From Spirochaetaceae bacterium (lineage in GTDB: Bacteria; Spirochaetota; Spirochaetia; DSM-27196; SLST01), in assembly GCA_007129695.1 (NCBI GenBank), contig SKVA01000069.1, forward strand, positions 1 to 6,569: 6,569 nucleotides of DNA. The letters run 5' to 3'. The notes under the pieces were generated by a model. That model was not told the DNA's origin, searched no databases, and was given only the letters and a program-made list of their open reading frames with translations. Below are positions 1 to 5,693 of this stretch, one piece after another. Both the position numbers and the translations under genes were made by a program. The stretch's first letter is position 1. Every line of letters starts with the position of its first letter.

Positions 1-250
1 TGAATGCCGCCAGCGCCGCGTAGCGGGTCGTGGTGAGCTTCGAGCACGCGAAGGCATTTTCCGCATCCAGGGCCGTACCACGCGCCGCCGCCTCGGTCTG
101 GTGCCGAGAGGGATCGGCCTGGAAAGTGTTGTCGAAAGTGTTGTCGTTTTCGGGAATACTGGTGTATGCTGGTGAAACGTGGTGATACGTAAGTACCTTA
201 TCCAGCAACGATTTAGAGAGACAACGAAATCGGGTGAAAGCTGTAGGCAT
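1..250 (-). CDS. possible partial open frame, left edge, unknown product
   Basis: A - strand frame stays open from about position 340 through position 1, with ATG codons at 319-317 and 250-248, and it leaves the window without a stop. Taken from the second ATG it gives 83 residues with no motif I recognise. The part left of about position 135 uses mostly G or C at third codon positions, as real genes here do. The part nearer the tRNA remnant is more AT-rich and includes the short direct repeats, so the true start may lie inside this stretch. No ribosome binding site stands out. In such GC-rich DNA an open frame of this size can occur by chance, so this is a weak call. If genuine, it would be a 5' gene fragment reading away from the tRNA-like sequence. 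Sequence to the left is needed to judge it. Confidence 0.2.
   Translation of the reverse strand, partial: MPTAFTRFRCLSKSLLDKVLTYHHVSPAYTSIPENDNTFDNTFQADPSRHQTEAAARGTALDAENAFACSKLTTTRYAALAAF
122..145. repeat. perfect 12-bp tandem duplication
   Basis: GAAAGTGTTGTC occurs twice head to tail (122-133 and 134-145) with no mismatch. It lies about 85 bp left of the tRNA-Pro-like sequence and just left of a second set of short direct repeats. Because the unit is a multiple of three, any frame through it stays open. Its role is unknown. Possibilities are simple slippage or a pair of protein-binding sites in an attachment region. Confidence 0.8.
160..189. repeat. three imperfect 10-bp direct repeats (TGGTG...)
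   Basis: Three contiguous 10-base units are visible: TGGTGTATGC (160-169), TGGTGAAACG (170-179) and TGGTGATACG (180-189). Each begins with TGGTG, and the last two differ at only two bases. A 10-bp period places each copy on the same face of the helix. Such short, helically phased repeats resemble arm-type binding sites of tyrosine recombinases or operator half-sites. They could also be chance low-complexity sequence. The position just left of a tRNA remnant favours the attachment-site idea, but no integrase gene is visible in the window. Confidence 0.5.
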
Positions 251-295
251 CGGTTCGGGACCGAGAGGTCGGCAGTTCAAATCTGCCCAGCCCGA
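231..295 (+). pseudogene. tRNA-Pro(CGG)-like remnant with damaged D-arm
   Basis: The 3' two-thirds reads as a normal tRNA. There is an anticodon stem of four good pairs (250-253 with 261-264), the seven-base loop TTCGGGA with CGG anticodon at 256-258, and a five-base variable loop. The T-stem is perfect, GGCAG/CTGCC (271-275 with 283-287), around the loop TTCAAAT. The 3' acceptor strand is CAGCCCG with discriminator A295. The loop and flanks match proline tRNAs. On the 5' side CGGG (231-234) can pair with CCCG (291-294), but positions 236-237 mismatch. Only 11 bases separate the acceptor strand from the anticodon stem where about 19 to 21 are expected, so no D-arm can form. CCA is not encoded. 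It is most likely a decayed tRNA gene or the 3' fragment left at one end of a tRNA-integrated element. A functional tRNA is improbable. Confidence 0.6.
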
Positions 296-312
296 GATCT
301 GCTCACCGACTC

Positions 313-341
313 TTTGCATCGACGCCGCTGCGCGGCATAAT
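313..341 (+). promoter_or_regulatory. candidate sigma-70 promoter of the oxidoreductase-pepF unit
   Basis: TTTGCA at 313-318 (four of six bases matching TTGACA) lies 17 bp before CATAAT at 336-341 (five of six matching TATAAT). The -10 hexamer ends five bases before the ATG at 347, so transcription would begin at or next to the start codon. No Shine-Dalgarno sequence precedes that ATG, which fits a leaderless message. This was read by eye only. Confidence 0.45.
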
Positions 342-346
342 GCGAT

Positions 347-1447
347 ATGCACTATCCACATCTGTTGTCACCGCTGCCGGTCGGAGAGCTTACGCTTCCC
401 AATCGCATAGTCATGCCGCCGCTGGTGATCTGGAAGGCGGGGCTCGACGGGATGGTTACGCAGGAGCACGTCGATCACTACGCCCGGTCGGCGGGGCCCG
501 GGCTCTGCATCGTCGAGGCGACCGCGGTGTCGCCGGAGGGCCGCCTGGCCGCGACGCAGATCGGCGCGTGGAGCGATGAGCAGGTCGACGGGCTCGCCCG
601 TTTGGCCGCGACCGTTCACGGCTGGGGCGGAGTCGCCGGGATCCAGATACACCACGCGGGCATCAAGGGCACGAAGGAGCGCAACGGTGGTCTTCCGACG
701 CTCGTTCCGTCGCTCGTCGCAGGTGCGCCCAAAGGCGCGGTAGAGCTCACGCCTGACACGATCCGGGACGTCATCGAAGCGTTCGCTACGGCGACCAGAC
801 GGTGCCTTGACGCGGGCTTTGATGTGATCGAGCTTCACGGCGCGCACGGCTATCTGGGTAGCCAGTTTCTGAGCCCCGCGTCCAACCGCCGATCAGACGA
901 GTGGGGCGGTCCGATCGAACACCGCGCACGCTTTCTGGTCGAGTGCACCCGGGCGGCGCGCGTGGCGATCGACCGGTCGGGCCACCGTGCCGCGCTCGCG
1001 GTACGGTTGGGCCTGGCCGACGGCGGCGATCCGCCGCTTACGATCGACGACGGTTGTGCGGCGGCGGCGCTGCTTGTTGATGCCGGCGTCGACCTGTTCG
1101 ACGTGTCAAACGGCGGGTCTCAGCCGACGCGTCGCGACGAGTGGACGCGGGCTACGACGCTCGAACTCGCGCGGATTGCTCGCACGCGCGTGGACCGACC
1201 CGTGATAGGCGTCGGCGGCGTGAAAAGCGCTGACGAGGCCGAAGAGCTCCTTGGATCGGGAGTTGCCGATCTTGTGGCTGTCGGACGCGCGATCCTCGCC
1301 GACCAGCAGTGGGCGGCCAAGATCATCGACGGGAGAGCCGATCAGATCGACCGGTGCATCGACTGCAAACCGCGTTGCTTCCACTTCACCGAGCCCGAGA
1401 ACTGCCCGCCCCGGCGCGCGCGGAATCGCCTGTTGTCTGCCCGGTGA
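347..1447 (+). CDS. Old Yellow Enzyme-type NADH:flavin oxidoreductase
   Basis: A 366-residue cytoplasmic flavoenzyme with the FMN-binding TIM-barrel fold of the Old Yellow Enzyme family. Members use NAD(P)H to reduce activated C=C bonds. The substrate here is unknown. Visible signatures in order: the first barrel strand LPNRIVMPPLV (17-27); IHHAG (101-105); the family hallmark IELHGAHGYL followed by QFLSPASNRRSDEWGG (161-188), with active-site His164 and His167; and the phosphate-binding C-terminal strands VIGVGGV (286-292) and AVGRAILAD (311-319). The C-terminus has Cys337, Cys340, Cys344 and Cys353. The spacing CX2CX3CX8C recalls the 4Fe-4S cluster of 2,4-dienoyl-CoA reductase (CX2CX3CX11C), but the protein ends soon after, with no second flavin/NADPH domain. 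Start: the ATG at 347 gives the normal family N-terminus. The ATG at 340 is in another frame. It has no ribosome binding site but a -10-like CATAAT just upstream. It lies 31 bp before pepF and is probably cotranscribed with it. Confidence 0.9.
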   Translation: MHYPHLLSPLPVGELTLPNRIVMPPLVIWKAGLDGMVTQEHVDHYARSAGPGLCIVEATAVSPEGRLAATQIGAWSDEQVDGLARLAATVHGWGGVAGIQIHHAGIKGTKERNGGLPTLVPSLVAGAPKGAVELTPDTIRDVIEAFATATRRCLDAGFDVIELHGAHGYLGSQFLSPASNRRSDEWGGPIEHRARFLVECTRAARVAIDRSGHRAALAVRLGLADGGDPPLTIDDGCAAAALLVDAGVDLFDVSNGGSQPTRRDEWTRATTLELARIARTRVDRPVIGVGGVKSADEAEELLGSGVADLVAVGRAILADQQWAAKIIDGRADQIDRCIDCKPRCFHFTEPENCPPRRARNRLLSAR

Positions 1448-1464
1448 ATCGTGGGTATCGTAGC

Positions 1465-1473
1465 GGGAAGGAG
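1465..1473 (+). promoter_or_regulatory. strong ribosome binding site of pepF
   Basis: GGGAAGGAG contains a near-consensus Shine-Dalgarno core and ends five bases before GTG at 1479. It fixes the GTG as the start rather than the out-of-phase GTG at 1451. It lies in the 31-bp gap after the oxidoreductase stop codon, as expected for an internal operon gene. Confidence 0.8.
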
Positions 1474-1478
1474 CAGCT

Positions 1479-3275
1479 GTGAGCCAGGACATACCGAAGC
1501 GAAGCGAAGTACCCGCGGGCGACCGCTGGGACCTATCCCGACTCTATCCCGACGATGCCGCGTGGGAAGAGGGGCTCAAGGAACTGGAGTCGATGATCCC
1601 GACGATCGCGGCGCACAAGGGGCGACTCGGCGAGTCCGCTGATACACTGGCCGCCGCGATCGCGTTCTACCAGGAGTATGGCGTCCTGGAGGAGCGTCTT
1701 GGCTACTACGCGCACCTGCGCCTCAGCGAAGACGAAGGCGACTCGCAGAGCCGCGGCCGGATGGACCGCTACGTGATGGTCGCCACGCGCGGAGAAGGCG
1801 AGTGGAGCTGGCTGGTTCCCGAGATCCATCAGATCCCCGAGTCGAGCCTGACCGAATGGATCGCGCTCCCGCGATTCGACGCGTATCGCGTGTTCCTGCG
1901 CAAGCTCGTGCGCTACCGGCCGCACGTGCTGTCGCCCGCCGAAGAGCGATTGCTCGCGCTCCAGTCTGAGGCGAACCAGACCGCGGACGACGCGTTCTCT
2001 GTACTCACAAACGTGGATCTGGACTTTGGATCGGTAGACACTCCGGAGGGGCCCAGGAAGCTGAGCCAGTCGACCTTTTCGTCGATGATGCAGCACCCCG
2101 ACCGGGAGGTCCGCAAGACCGCCTACGGTCAGTTCTACGCTCAGTTCGAAGCGCACCGGACCACGATCGCGCAGCTCTACGCGGGGTCGTGCAAGCTCGA
2201 TAAGTATCGTGCCACGGTTCGAAACTACCCATCCGCGCGCGCCGCGGCGCTCTTTCCCGATGATGTGCCCGAATCGGTGTACGATAATCTGGTCGCGACG
2301 ATAACCGAAAACCTCCCGTCTCTGCACCGCTACTACGAGCTGCGACGGCGCGTGCTCGGCGTTGACGAGCTTCGCCACTACGACGTCTACGTTCCGCTCG
2401 TGCCGGCCGCGAAGGCTCGCCACACCTACGACGAGGCGGTGCAGATGATCTGCACCGCGCTCGCACCGCTTGGCGACGAGTACGTAGCCACACTGCGCAA
2501 AGGACTGCAAGGCGGGTGGGTCGACCGGTACGAGAACCGTGGCAAGCGCAGTGGCGCGTTCAGCGCCGGTTCTTTCGTCGGTGACCCGTACATCCTGATG
2601 AACTACAAGGAGGACGTGATCCGCGACGTGTTCACGCTCGCGCACGAGGGCGGCCACTCGATGCACTCGTACTACTCGTCGAAGAGCAATCCGTTCCTCC
2701 AGTACAACTACACGATCTTCGAGGCCGAGGTCGCGAGCACCTTCAACGAGCAGCTGCTGTTCCGGCATCTCTACGAACGCGCCGACTCCGACTCTCTGAA
2801 GGCATATCTGGTGAACTCGCGAGTCGACGACCTGCTCGCGACGCTCTTCCGTCAGACGATGTTTGCCGAGTTCGAGCACCAGACCCACGCGGCGCTCGAG
2901 TCGGGCGTACCGCTCACCGTCGACTATCTGCGTGCCGAATACCGCAAGCTCCTGGAGAAGTATTTTGGCCCGATTATGGTGTTCGAACAGCAGAGCGACC
3001 TTGAAGGGTTGCGCATCCCGCACTTCTACCGCGCGTTCTACGTCTACAAGTACGCAACCGGCGTGTCGGCGTCGATCGCGTTGGCCCACCGTGTGCTCTC
3101 CGGCGGCGATGCCGAGCGGGCCGCGTACTTCGACTTCCTGAAGTCGGGCGGTTCGCGTTTCCCGATCGAAGCACTCGCGGTCGCGGGCGTCGACATGTCC
3201 GAGCCCGGGCCGATCCGTGCGGCGTGCGCGGAGTTCACGCGGTTGGTCGACGAACTCGAGTCGCTCGTCGGGTGA
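1479..3275 (+). CDS. pepF: oligoendopeptidase F, M3-family zinc metallopeptidase
   Basis: A 598-residue cytoplasmic zinc endopeptidase, full length for the PepF/M3B family (about 600 residues). It would cut short oligopeptides during peptide turnover. The catalytic signature AHEGGHSMHSYYS (388-400) supplies His389 and His393 as zinc ligands and Glu390 as general base. Glu417 in IFEAEVASTFNE (413-424) is the expected third ligand, 24 residues after His393. The helical N-terminal half carries the family opening (WDLSRLYP, 17-24). Downstream, RIPHFYRAFYVYKYATG (512-528) is the conserved substrate-binding segment with His515 and Tyr517. There is no signal peptide. The start is GTG at 1479, chosen for the strong GGAAGGAG site. 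No frameshift or missing catalytic residue is seen. It follows the flavin oxidoreductase in the same direction, but there is no evident functional link. Its stop codon lies 15 bp from that of a convergent gene. An alternative name within family M3 is possible, but the peptidase assignment is secure. Confidence 0.95.
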   Translation: MSQDIPKRSEVPAGDRWDLSRLYPDDAAWEEGLKELESMIPTIAAHKGRLGESADTLAAAIAFYQEYGVLEERLGYYAHLRLSEDEGDSQSRGRMDRYVMVATRGEGEWSWLVPEIHQIPESSLTEWIALPRFDAYRVFLRKLVRYRPHVLSPAEERLLALQSEANQTADDAFSVLTNVDLDFGSVDTPEGPRKLSQSTFSSMMQHPDREVRKTAYGQFYAQFEAHRTTIAQLYAGSCKLDKYRATVRNYPSARAAALFPDDVPESVYDNLVATITENLPSLHRYYELRRRVLGVDELRHYDVYVPLVPAAKARHTYDEAVQMICTALAPLGDEYVATLRKGLQGGWVDRYENRGKRSGAFSAGSFVGDPYILMNYKEDVIRDVFTLAHEGGHSMHSYYSSKSNPFLQYNYTIFEAEVASTFNEQLLFRHLYERADSDSLKAYLVNSRVDDLLATLFRQTMFAEFEHQTHAALESGVPLTVDYLRAEYRKLLEKYFGPIMVFEQQSDLEGLRIPHFYRAFYVYKYATGVSASIALAHRVLSGGDAERAAYFDFLKSGGSRFPIEALAVAGVDMSEPGPIRAACAEFTRLVDELESLVG

Positions 3276-3290
3276 GGAGATTCGCCGGCA

Positions 3291-3848
3291 CTACCGGATC
3301 AGTTGGGCCGGCTGGTGCACGTGGAGGCTCAGACCGGTCGGTGCGTTGAACCGCTCGCGCGCGGATCGCCACGTTACCGTCAGCGAATGGTCGCCCGATT
3401 CGGTACCGAGTCTGTGGACGATGAAGGCTCCGTCGACGTTCCAGCCGGCGGCGATCGCTCCCGGCTGAGCGCTGCCGGTGCTTGCGATCTCCCATTCCGC
3501 CGGGCCGTAGCGAACCCGTAACGCCTTCGCGATCCGGGAGAAGGCGCGCTCGGGCTGACCTTCGGACCGCGGATCGCTACCGATCGACAGCACCGCCTGG
3601 TCGATCGTGCCGTCGGTGACCAGAAAGAGTGCCCGCGTCGAAAGCCCCAGGAAACCGGCTTCGTAGACGACCGCATCCGCCAGACCTATCGTTGGAGTAC
3701 CGAGCAGGTCGACGATCTGTTCGCGCGCGGGCGCGACGAGCAGAGAATCGGGCAGTTCGATCGTTCGGGAGTGGGAAAGGACAGCGACGGCGAGCAGCAT
3801 GATCGTCGCCACAAGCGTGCGTCGTTGCATGCCGGTACGATGGTCCAC
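3291..3848 (-). CDS. small secreted protein of unknown function
   Basis: A 185-residue protein from GTG at 3848, or 179 residues from ATG at 3830. The N-terminus is a clear signal peptide: Arg9-Arg10, a hydrophobic run TLVATIMLLAVAVL (11-24), then a likely cleavage after LSHS (about residue 27). There is no lipobox cysteine, so a soluble periplasmic or secreted protein is expected. The mature part has REQIVDLLGTPT (42-53) followed by VVYEAGFLGL and FLVTDGTIDQAVL. This pattern of a helix, 'LG.P', then short strands loosely recalls BamE/SmpA-like folds, but I do not claim homology. A second segment (102-160) has RYGPAEWE and AAGWNVDGAFIV. No catalytic motif is evident. It is convergent with pepF and diverges from the LysM-sigma operon across about 72 bp. 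No ribosome binding site is seen. A TAATAT hexamer six bases before the GTG suggests a leaderless start there, although the ATG gives a tidier signal peptide. Confidence 0.75.
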   Translation of the reverse strand: MDHRTGMQRRTLVATIMLLAVAVLSHSRTIELPDSLLVAPAREQIVDLLGTPTIGLADAVVYEAGFLGLSTRALFLVTDGTIDQAVLSIGSDPRSEGQPERAFSRIAKALRVRYGPAEWEIASTGSAQPGAIAAGWNVDGAFIVHRLGTESGDHSLTVTWRSARERFNAPTGLSLHVHQPAQLIR

Positions 3849-3854
3849 CCGCCA

Positions 3855-3860
3855 ATATTA
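3855..3860 (-). promoter_or_regulatory. candidate -10 element of the secreted-protein gene
   Basis: On the - strand TAATAT lies six bases before the GTG at 3848, which would put transcription initiation on the start codon itself. No convincing -35 was found. The best, AGCACA with a 16-bp spacer, matches only three bases. It sits in the short region between two divergent genes and was read by eye only. Confidence 0.35.
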
Positions 3861-3886
3861 CCACGACCGTCGGTTGTGTGCTTCAC

Positions 3887-3916
3887 TTTACGCCGCCGAC
3901 AGCCGAGAATCATACC
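3887..3916 (+). promoter_or_regulatory. weak candidate promoter of the LysM-sigma operon
   Basis: TTTACG at 3887-3892 (four of six matching TTGACA) and CATACC at 3911-3916 (three of six matching TATAAT) are separated by 18 bp, placing initiation close to the ATG at 3921. No Shine-Dalgarno sequence is visible before that ATG. The match is poor and the promoter may be elsewhere or use another sigma factor. Confidence 0.2.
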
Positions 3917-3920
3917 GGAT

Positions 3921-4730
3921 ATGTCCGGAACCAGAACGCTTATCGTAGTACTGCTGGCCGTTGTGCTCTCATCGATCGTCGTTGCCGATGAGACGGTTCA
4001 CGTACTGCAGCGCGGCGAGACGATCTTCACGCTCGCGCGGCGCTACAGCGTCACCGCGGATGAGCTTCTGCGGTACAACGAGATCACCGATCCGACCCGG
4101 TTACCGGTCGGAGCTCGAATCCGTATCCCCAACACCTACGTCGTTCGTCCCGGAGACTACGTCTACGCGATCGCCCAGCGACTTGGCGTTGGGTGGCTCA
4201 CGCTGCTAGAGGTGAATGGTCTTGGCCGCAACGACGTGGTTCGCCCGGGAGACGTTCTGATCGTACCGCGCACCGCGACGGCCACTTCACCGGCGCCGAC
4301 TCGAACCCCTGTCCCCGCGCCATCGACACCGGCAGCCGAACCGATCGCGACGGCCGCTCGTCCCGATCAGTCCTCCGCACGCGTACAGTGGCCGCATCCT
4401 GGAGAACGTTCGAACTGGACCGGGAAGTTCCCTGGAGTCGTGATGGCCGGCACCGCCGGCGACCTGATTCGCTCGGTGACCAGCGGGACCGTCGCATTCG
4501 TCAGCCCCGTCAGCAGTTTTGGCCGGCTCGTTCTGGTTCAGGGAGAGAACGGGTTCATCTACGGGTACGCGGGCGCTGAACGGCTGAACGTCGCCGTTGG
4601 CGATCGCGTGGAAGTTGGTACAGTACTCGGCTCGGTGGGCTTCTCTCCCGCGTTTGACGCGACGAAGGTGCTGTTCACCGTCTGGCACATCAACCGTTAC
4701 GTCGACCCCAATACGGCGCCGAGGGGTTGA
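3921..4730 (+). CDS. exported NlpD-like protein: two LysM plus degenerate LytM/M23 domain
   Basis: A 269-residue envelope protein expected to bind peptidoglycan. The signal peptide is residues 1-22 (hydrophobic IVVLLAVVLSSIVV, likely cleavage after VVA) with no lipobox, unlike E. coli NlpD, which is a lipoprotein. LysM 1 spans about 26-70 (RGETIFTLARRYSVTADELL) and LysM 2 about 73-116 (RPGDYVYAIAQRLGV). A Pro/Ala/Thr-rich linker (117-150) leads to a C-terminal M23/LytM-like domain (155-269). That domain keeps the fold signatures (SGTVAFV, SSFGRLVLVQ, VAVGDRVEVGTVLGSVG, VDP) but has lost the zinc and catalytic residues. HxGxD has become FPGVV (170-174), the YAH motif is YAG (216-218), and HLHFE is KVLFT (249-253). 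It is therefore probably a non-enzymatic amidase activator or scaffold, as known for NlpD/EnvC-type LytM factors. The ATG at 3921 is chosen because a longer upstream extension would bury the signal peptide. The stop codon lies two bases before the sigma gene. Confidence 0.88.
   Translation: MSGTRTLIVVLLAVVLSSIVVADETVHVLQRGETIFTLARRYSVTADELLRYNEITDPTRLPVGARIRIPNTYVVRPGDYVYAIAQRLGVGWLTLLEVNGLGRNDVVRPGDVLIVPRTATATSPAPTRTPVPAPSTPAAEPIATAARPDQSSARVQWPHPGERSNWTGKFPGVVMAGTAGDLIRSVTSGTVAFVSPVSSFGRLVLVQGENGFIYGYAGAERLNVAVGDRVEVGTVLGSVGFSPAFDATKVLFTVWHINRYVDPNTAPRG
4721..4726 (+). promoter_or_regulatory. ribosome binding site of the sigma gene, inside the upstream gene
   Basis: GAGGGG lies six bases before ATG 4733 and within the last codons of the LysM/LytM gene. 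It selects ATG 4733 over the in-frame TTG at 4727, which would abut the site. The placement implies translational coupling of the two genes. Confidence 0.75.
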
Positions 4731-4732
4731 AG

Positions 4733-5686
4733 ATGGCGGGCACCCGGGCGCGAACCGAAGAGGCGGCTACGCTGACAGTTGCTCCCGACGAGTTCGTTGC
4801 ATCGGGTGATCGCTATCCTGACGGGGCCGACCCGCTCGCGCTCTACCTGGCACAGATCTCCGAGTTTCCGCTGCTCTCCGCGCGGGAGGAGGCCGACCTT
4901 GCCAGGCGGATCATCGAACTGCGCGAGCAGTTGGCTGACGGATCGCAGCCGCGCCTGCGCGCGCAGCTTGAAGGGCTCAAGCACCAGATGGTTCAGTCGA
5001 ACCTCCGCCTGGTAGTGTCGATAGCGAAGAGGTACCAACATCAGGGACTCGGGCTGCTCGACCTGATCGACGAGGGGAATATCGGTCTGATAGAGGCGGT
5101 CGAGCGGTTCATTCCGTCGAAGGGCTTCCGGTTCAGTACCTACGGAACGTGGTGGATCAGACAGGCGATCGTCAAAGCGCTTGCCGACAAGGGACGCGTC
5201 ATTCGGGTACCGATTCACATGCTGACGCACATCAGGCGCTGCTTCGCGGTTTCGCGGACACTGACCGACGAGCTCGGTCGGGATCCACTGCCCGAAGAGA
5301 TTGCCGATCGACTCGGGTGCGACATCCAACAGGTGCACGAGGTGCGCCGGCTCATGCACGATACCGCGAGTCTTGATGTGAGCGTCGACGCCGACAACAC
5401 GACCAGACTGTCGGACCTGATAGAGGATCGCGACTCGGCTGGGCCGTCGGAAGTCGCGTACCAGAACTCAATGCGGGCGCACGTCCGCAGTGCGCTCGGT
5501 GTGCTGACCGATCGTGAGAAACAGATCATCAAGCTTCGATTCGGCATCGGCGCCGAAGGACCGTACACGCTCGAAGAAACCGGTCGGAGGCTCGGGATCA
5601 CGCGCGAACGCGTGCGTCAGTTGCAGGAGAAGGCTATTCGCAAGCTCCGGCAGCTCGCATCGATCCGCGCGTACCAGGATTTGTGA
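4733..5686 (+). CDS. sigma-70 family RNA polymerase sigma factor, group 1/2, RpoS-like size
   Basis: A 317-residue sigma factor that would direct RNA polymerase to -10/-35 promoters. Region 1.2 is at about 33-60 (DPLALYLAQISEFPLLSARE). Region 2 is at 84-150, with NLRLVVSIAKRY (90-101), DLIDEGNIGLIEAVERF (110-126) and FRFSTYGTWWIRQAI (132-146), covering core binding, melting and -10 recognition. Region 3 begins at VIRVPIHMLTHIRR (156-169). Region 4 is at 255-310, with LTDREKQIIKLRFG (258-271) and the -35-binding helix-turn-helix TLEETGRRLGITRERVRQLQ (279-298). There is no region 1.1, and about 17 more residues than in compact group-2 factors separate regions 1.2 and 2.1 (60-84). Size and lack of region 1.1 point to an alternative (group 2) factor similar to RpoS, not the housekeeping one, but that needs a tree. 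The start is ATG 4733, supported by GAGGGG six bases upstream. It is coupled to the preceding NlpD-like gene and convergent with a surface-protein gene seven bases after its stop. Confidence 0.9.
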   Translation: MAGTRARTEEAATLTVAPDEFVASGDRYPDGADPLALYLAQISEFPLLSAREEADLARRIIELREQLADGSQPRLRAQLEGLKHQMVQSNLRLVVSIAKRYQHQGLGLLDLIDEGNIGLIEAVERFIPSKGFRFSTYGTWWIRQAIVKALADKGRVIRVPIHMLTHIRRCFAVSRTLTDELGRDPLPEEIADRLGCDIQQVHEVRRLMHDTASLDVSVDADNTTRLSDLIEDRDSAGPSEVAYQNSMRAHVRSALGVLTDREKQIIKLRFGIGAEGPYTLEETGRRLGITRERVRQLQEKAIRKLRQLASIRAYQDL

Positions 5687-5693
5687 TGAAGGC

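Noticed and set aside
1..250. An integrase gene fragment beside the tRNA remnant.
   Set aside because: None of the six frames shows the tyrosine- or serine-recombinase catalytic motifs. The open - strand frame is unrecognised, so I list it only as a weak partial frame.
1533..3089. A long open frame (over 500 codons) on the - strand opposite pepF.
   Set aside because: It is the antisense shadow of a GC-rich gene. The + strand frame has the complete M3 peptidase motifs, while the antisense product has no recognisable motif and no ribosome binding site.
347..3275. A functional pathway joining the flavin oxidoreductase and oligoendopeptidase F.
   Set aside because: The genes look cotranscribed, but nothing in either sequence points to a shared substrate. 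Adjacency alone is not enough.
3284..3312. GCCGGC copies at 3284-3289 and 3307-3312 as a bidirectional terminator between convergent genes.
   Set aside because: The stem is only six pairs with a 17-base loop, each arm is itself a palindrome, and no T-run follows on either strand.
3771..3920. An N-terminal extension of the LysM protein, whose frame is open back to ATG 3771.
   Set aside because: It would overlap the divergent secreted-protein gene and place 50 charged residues before an obvious signal peptide. ATG 3921 is the natural start.
4727..4732. TTG at 4727 as start of the sigma factor.
   Set aside because: The GAGGGG site directly abuts it. ATG 4733 has correct six-base spacing.
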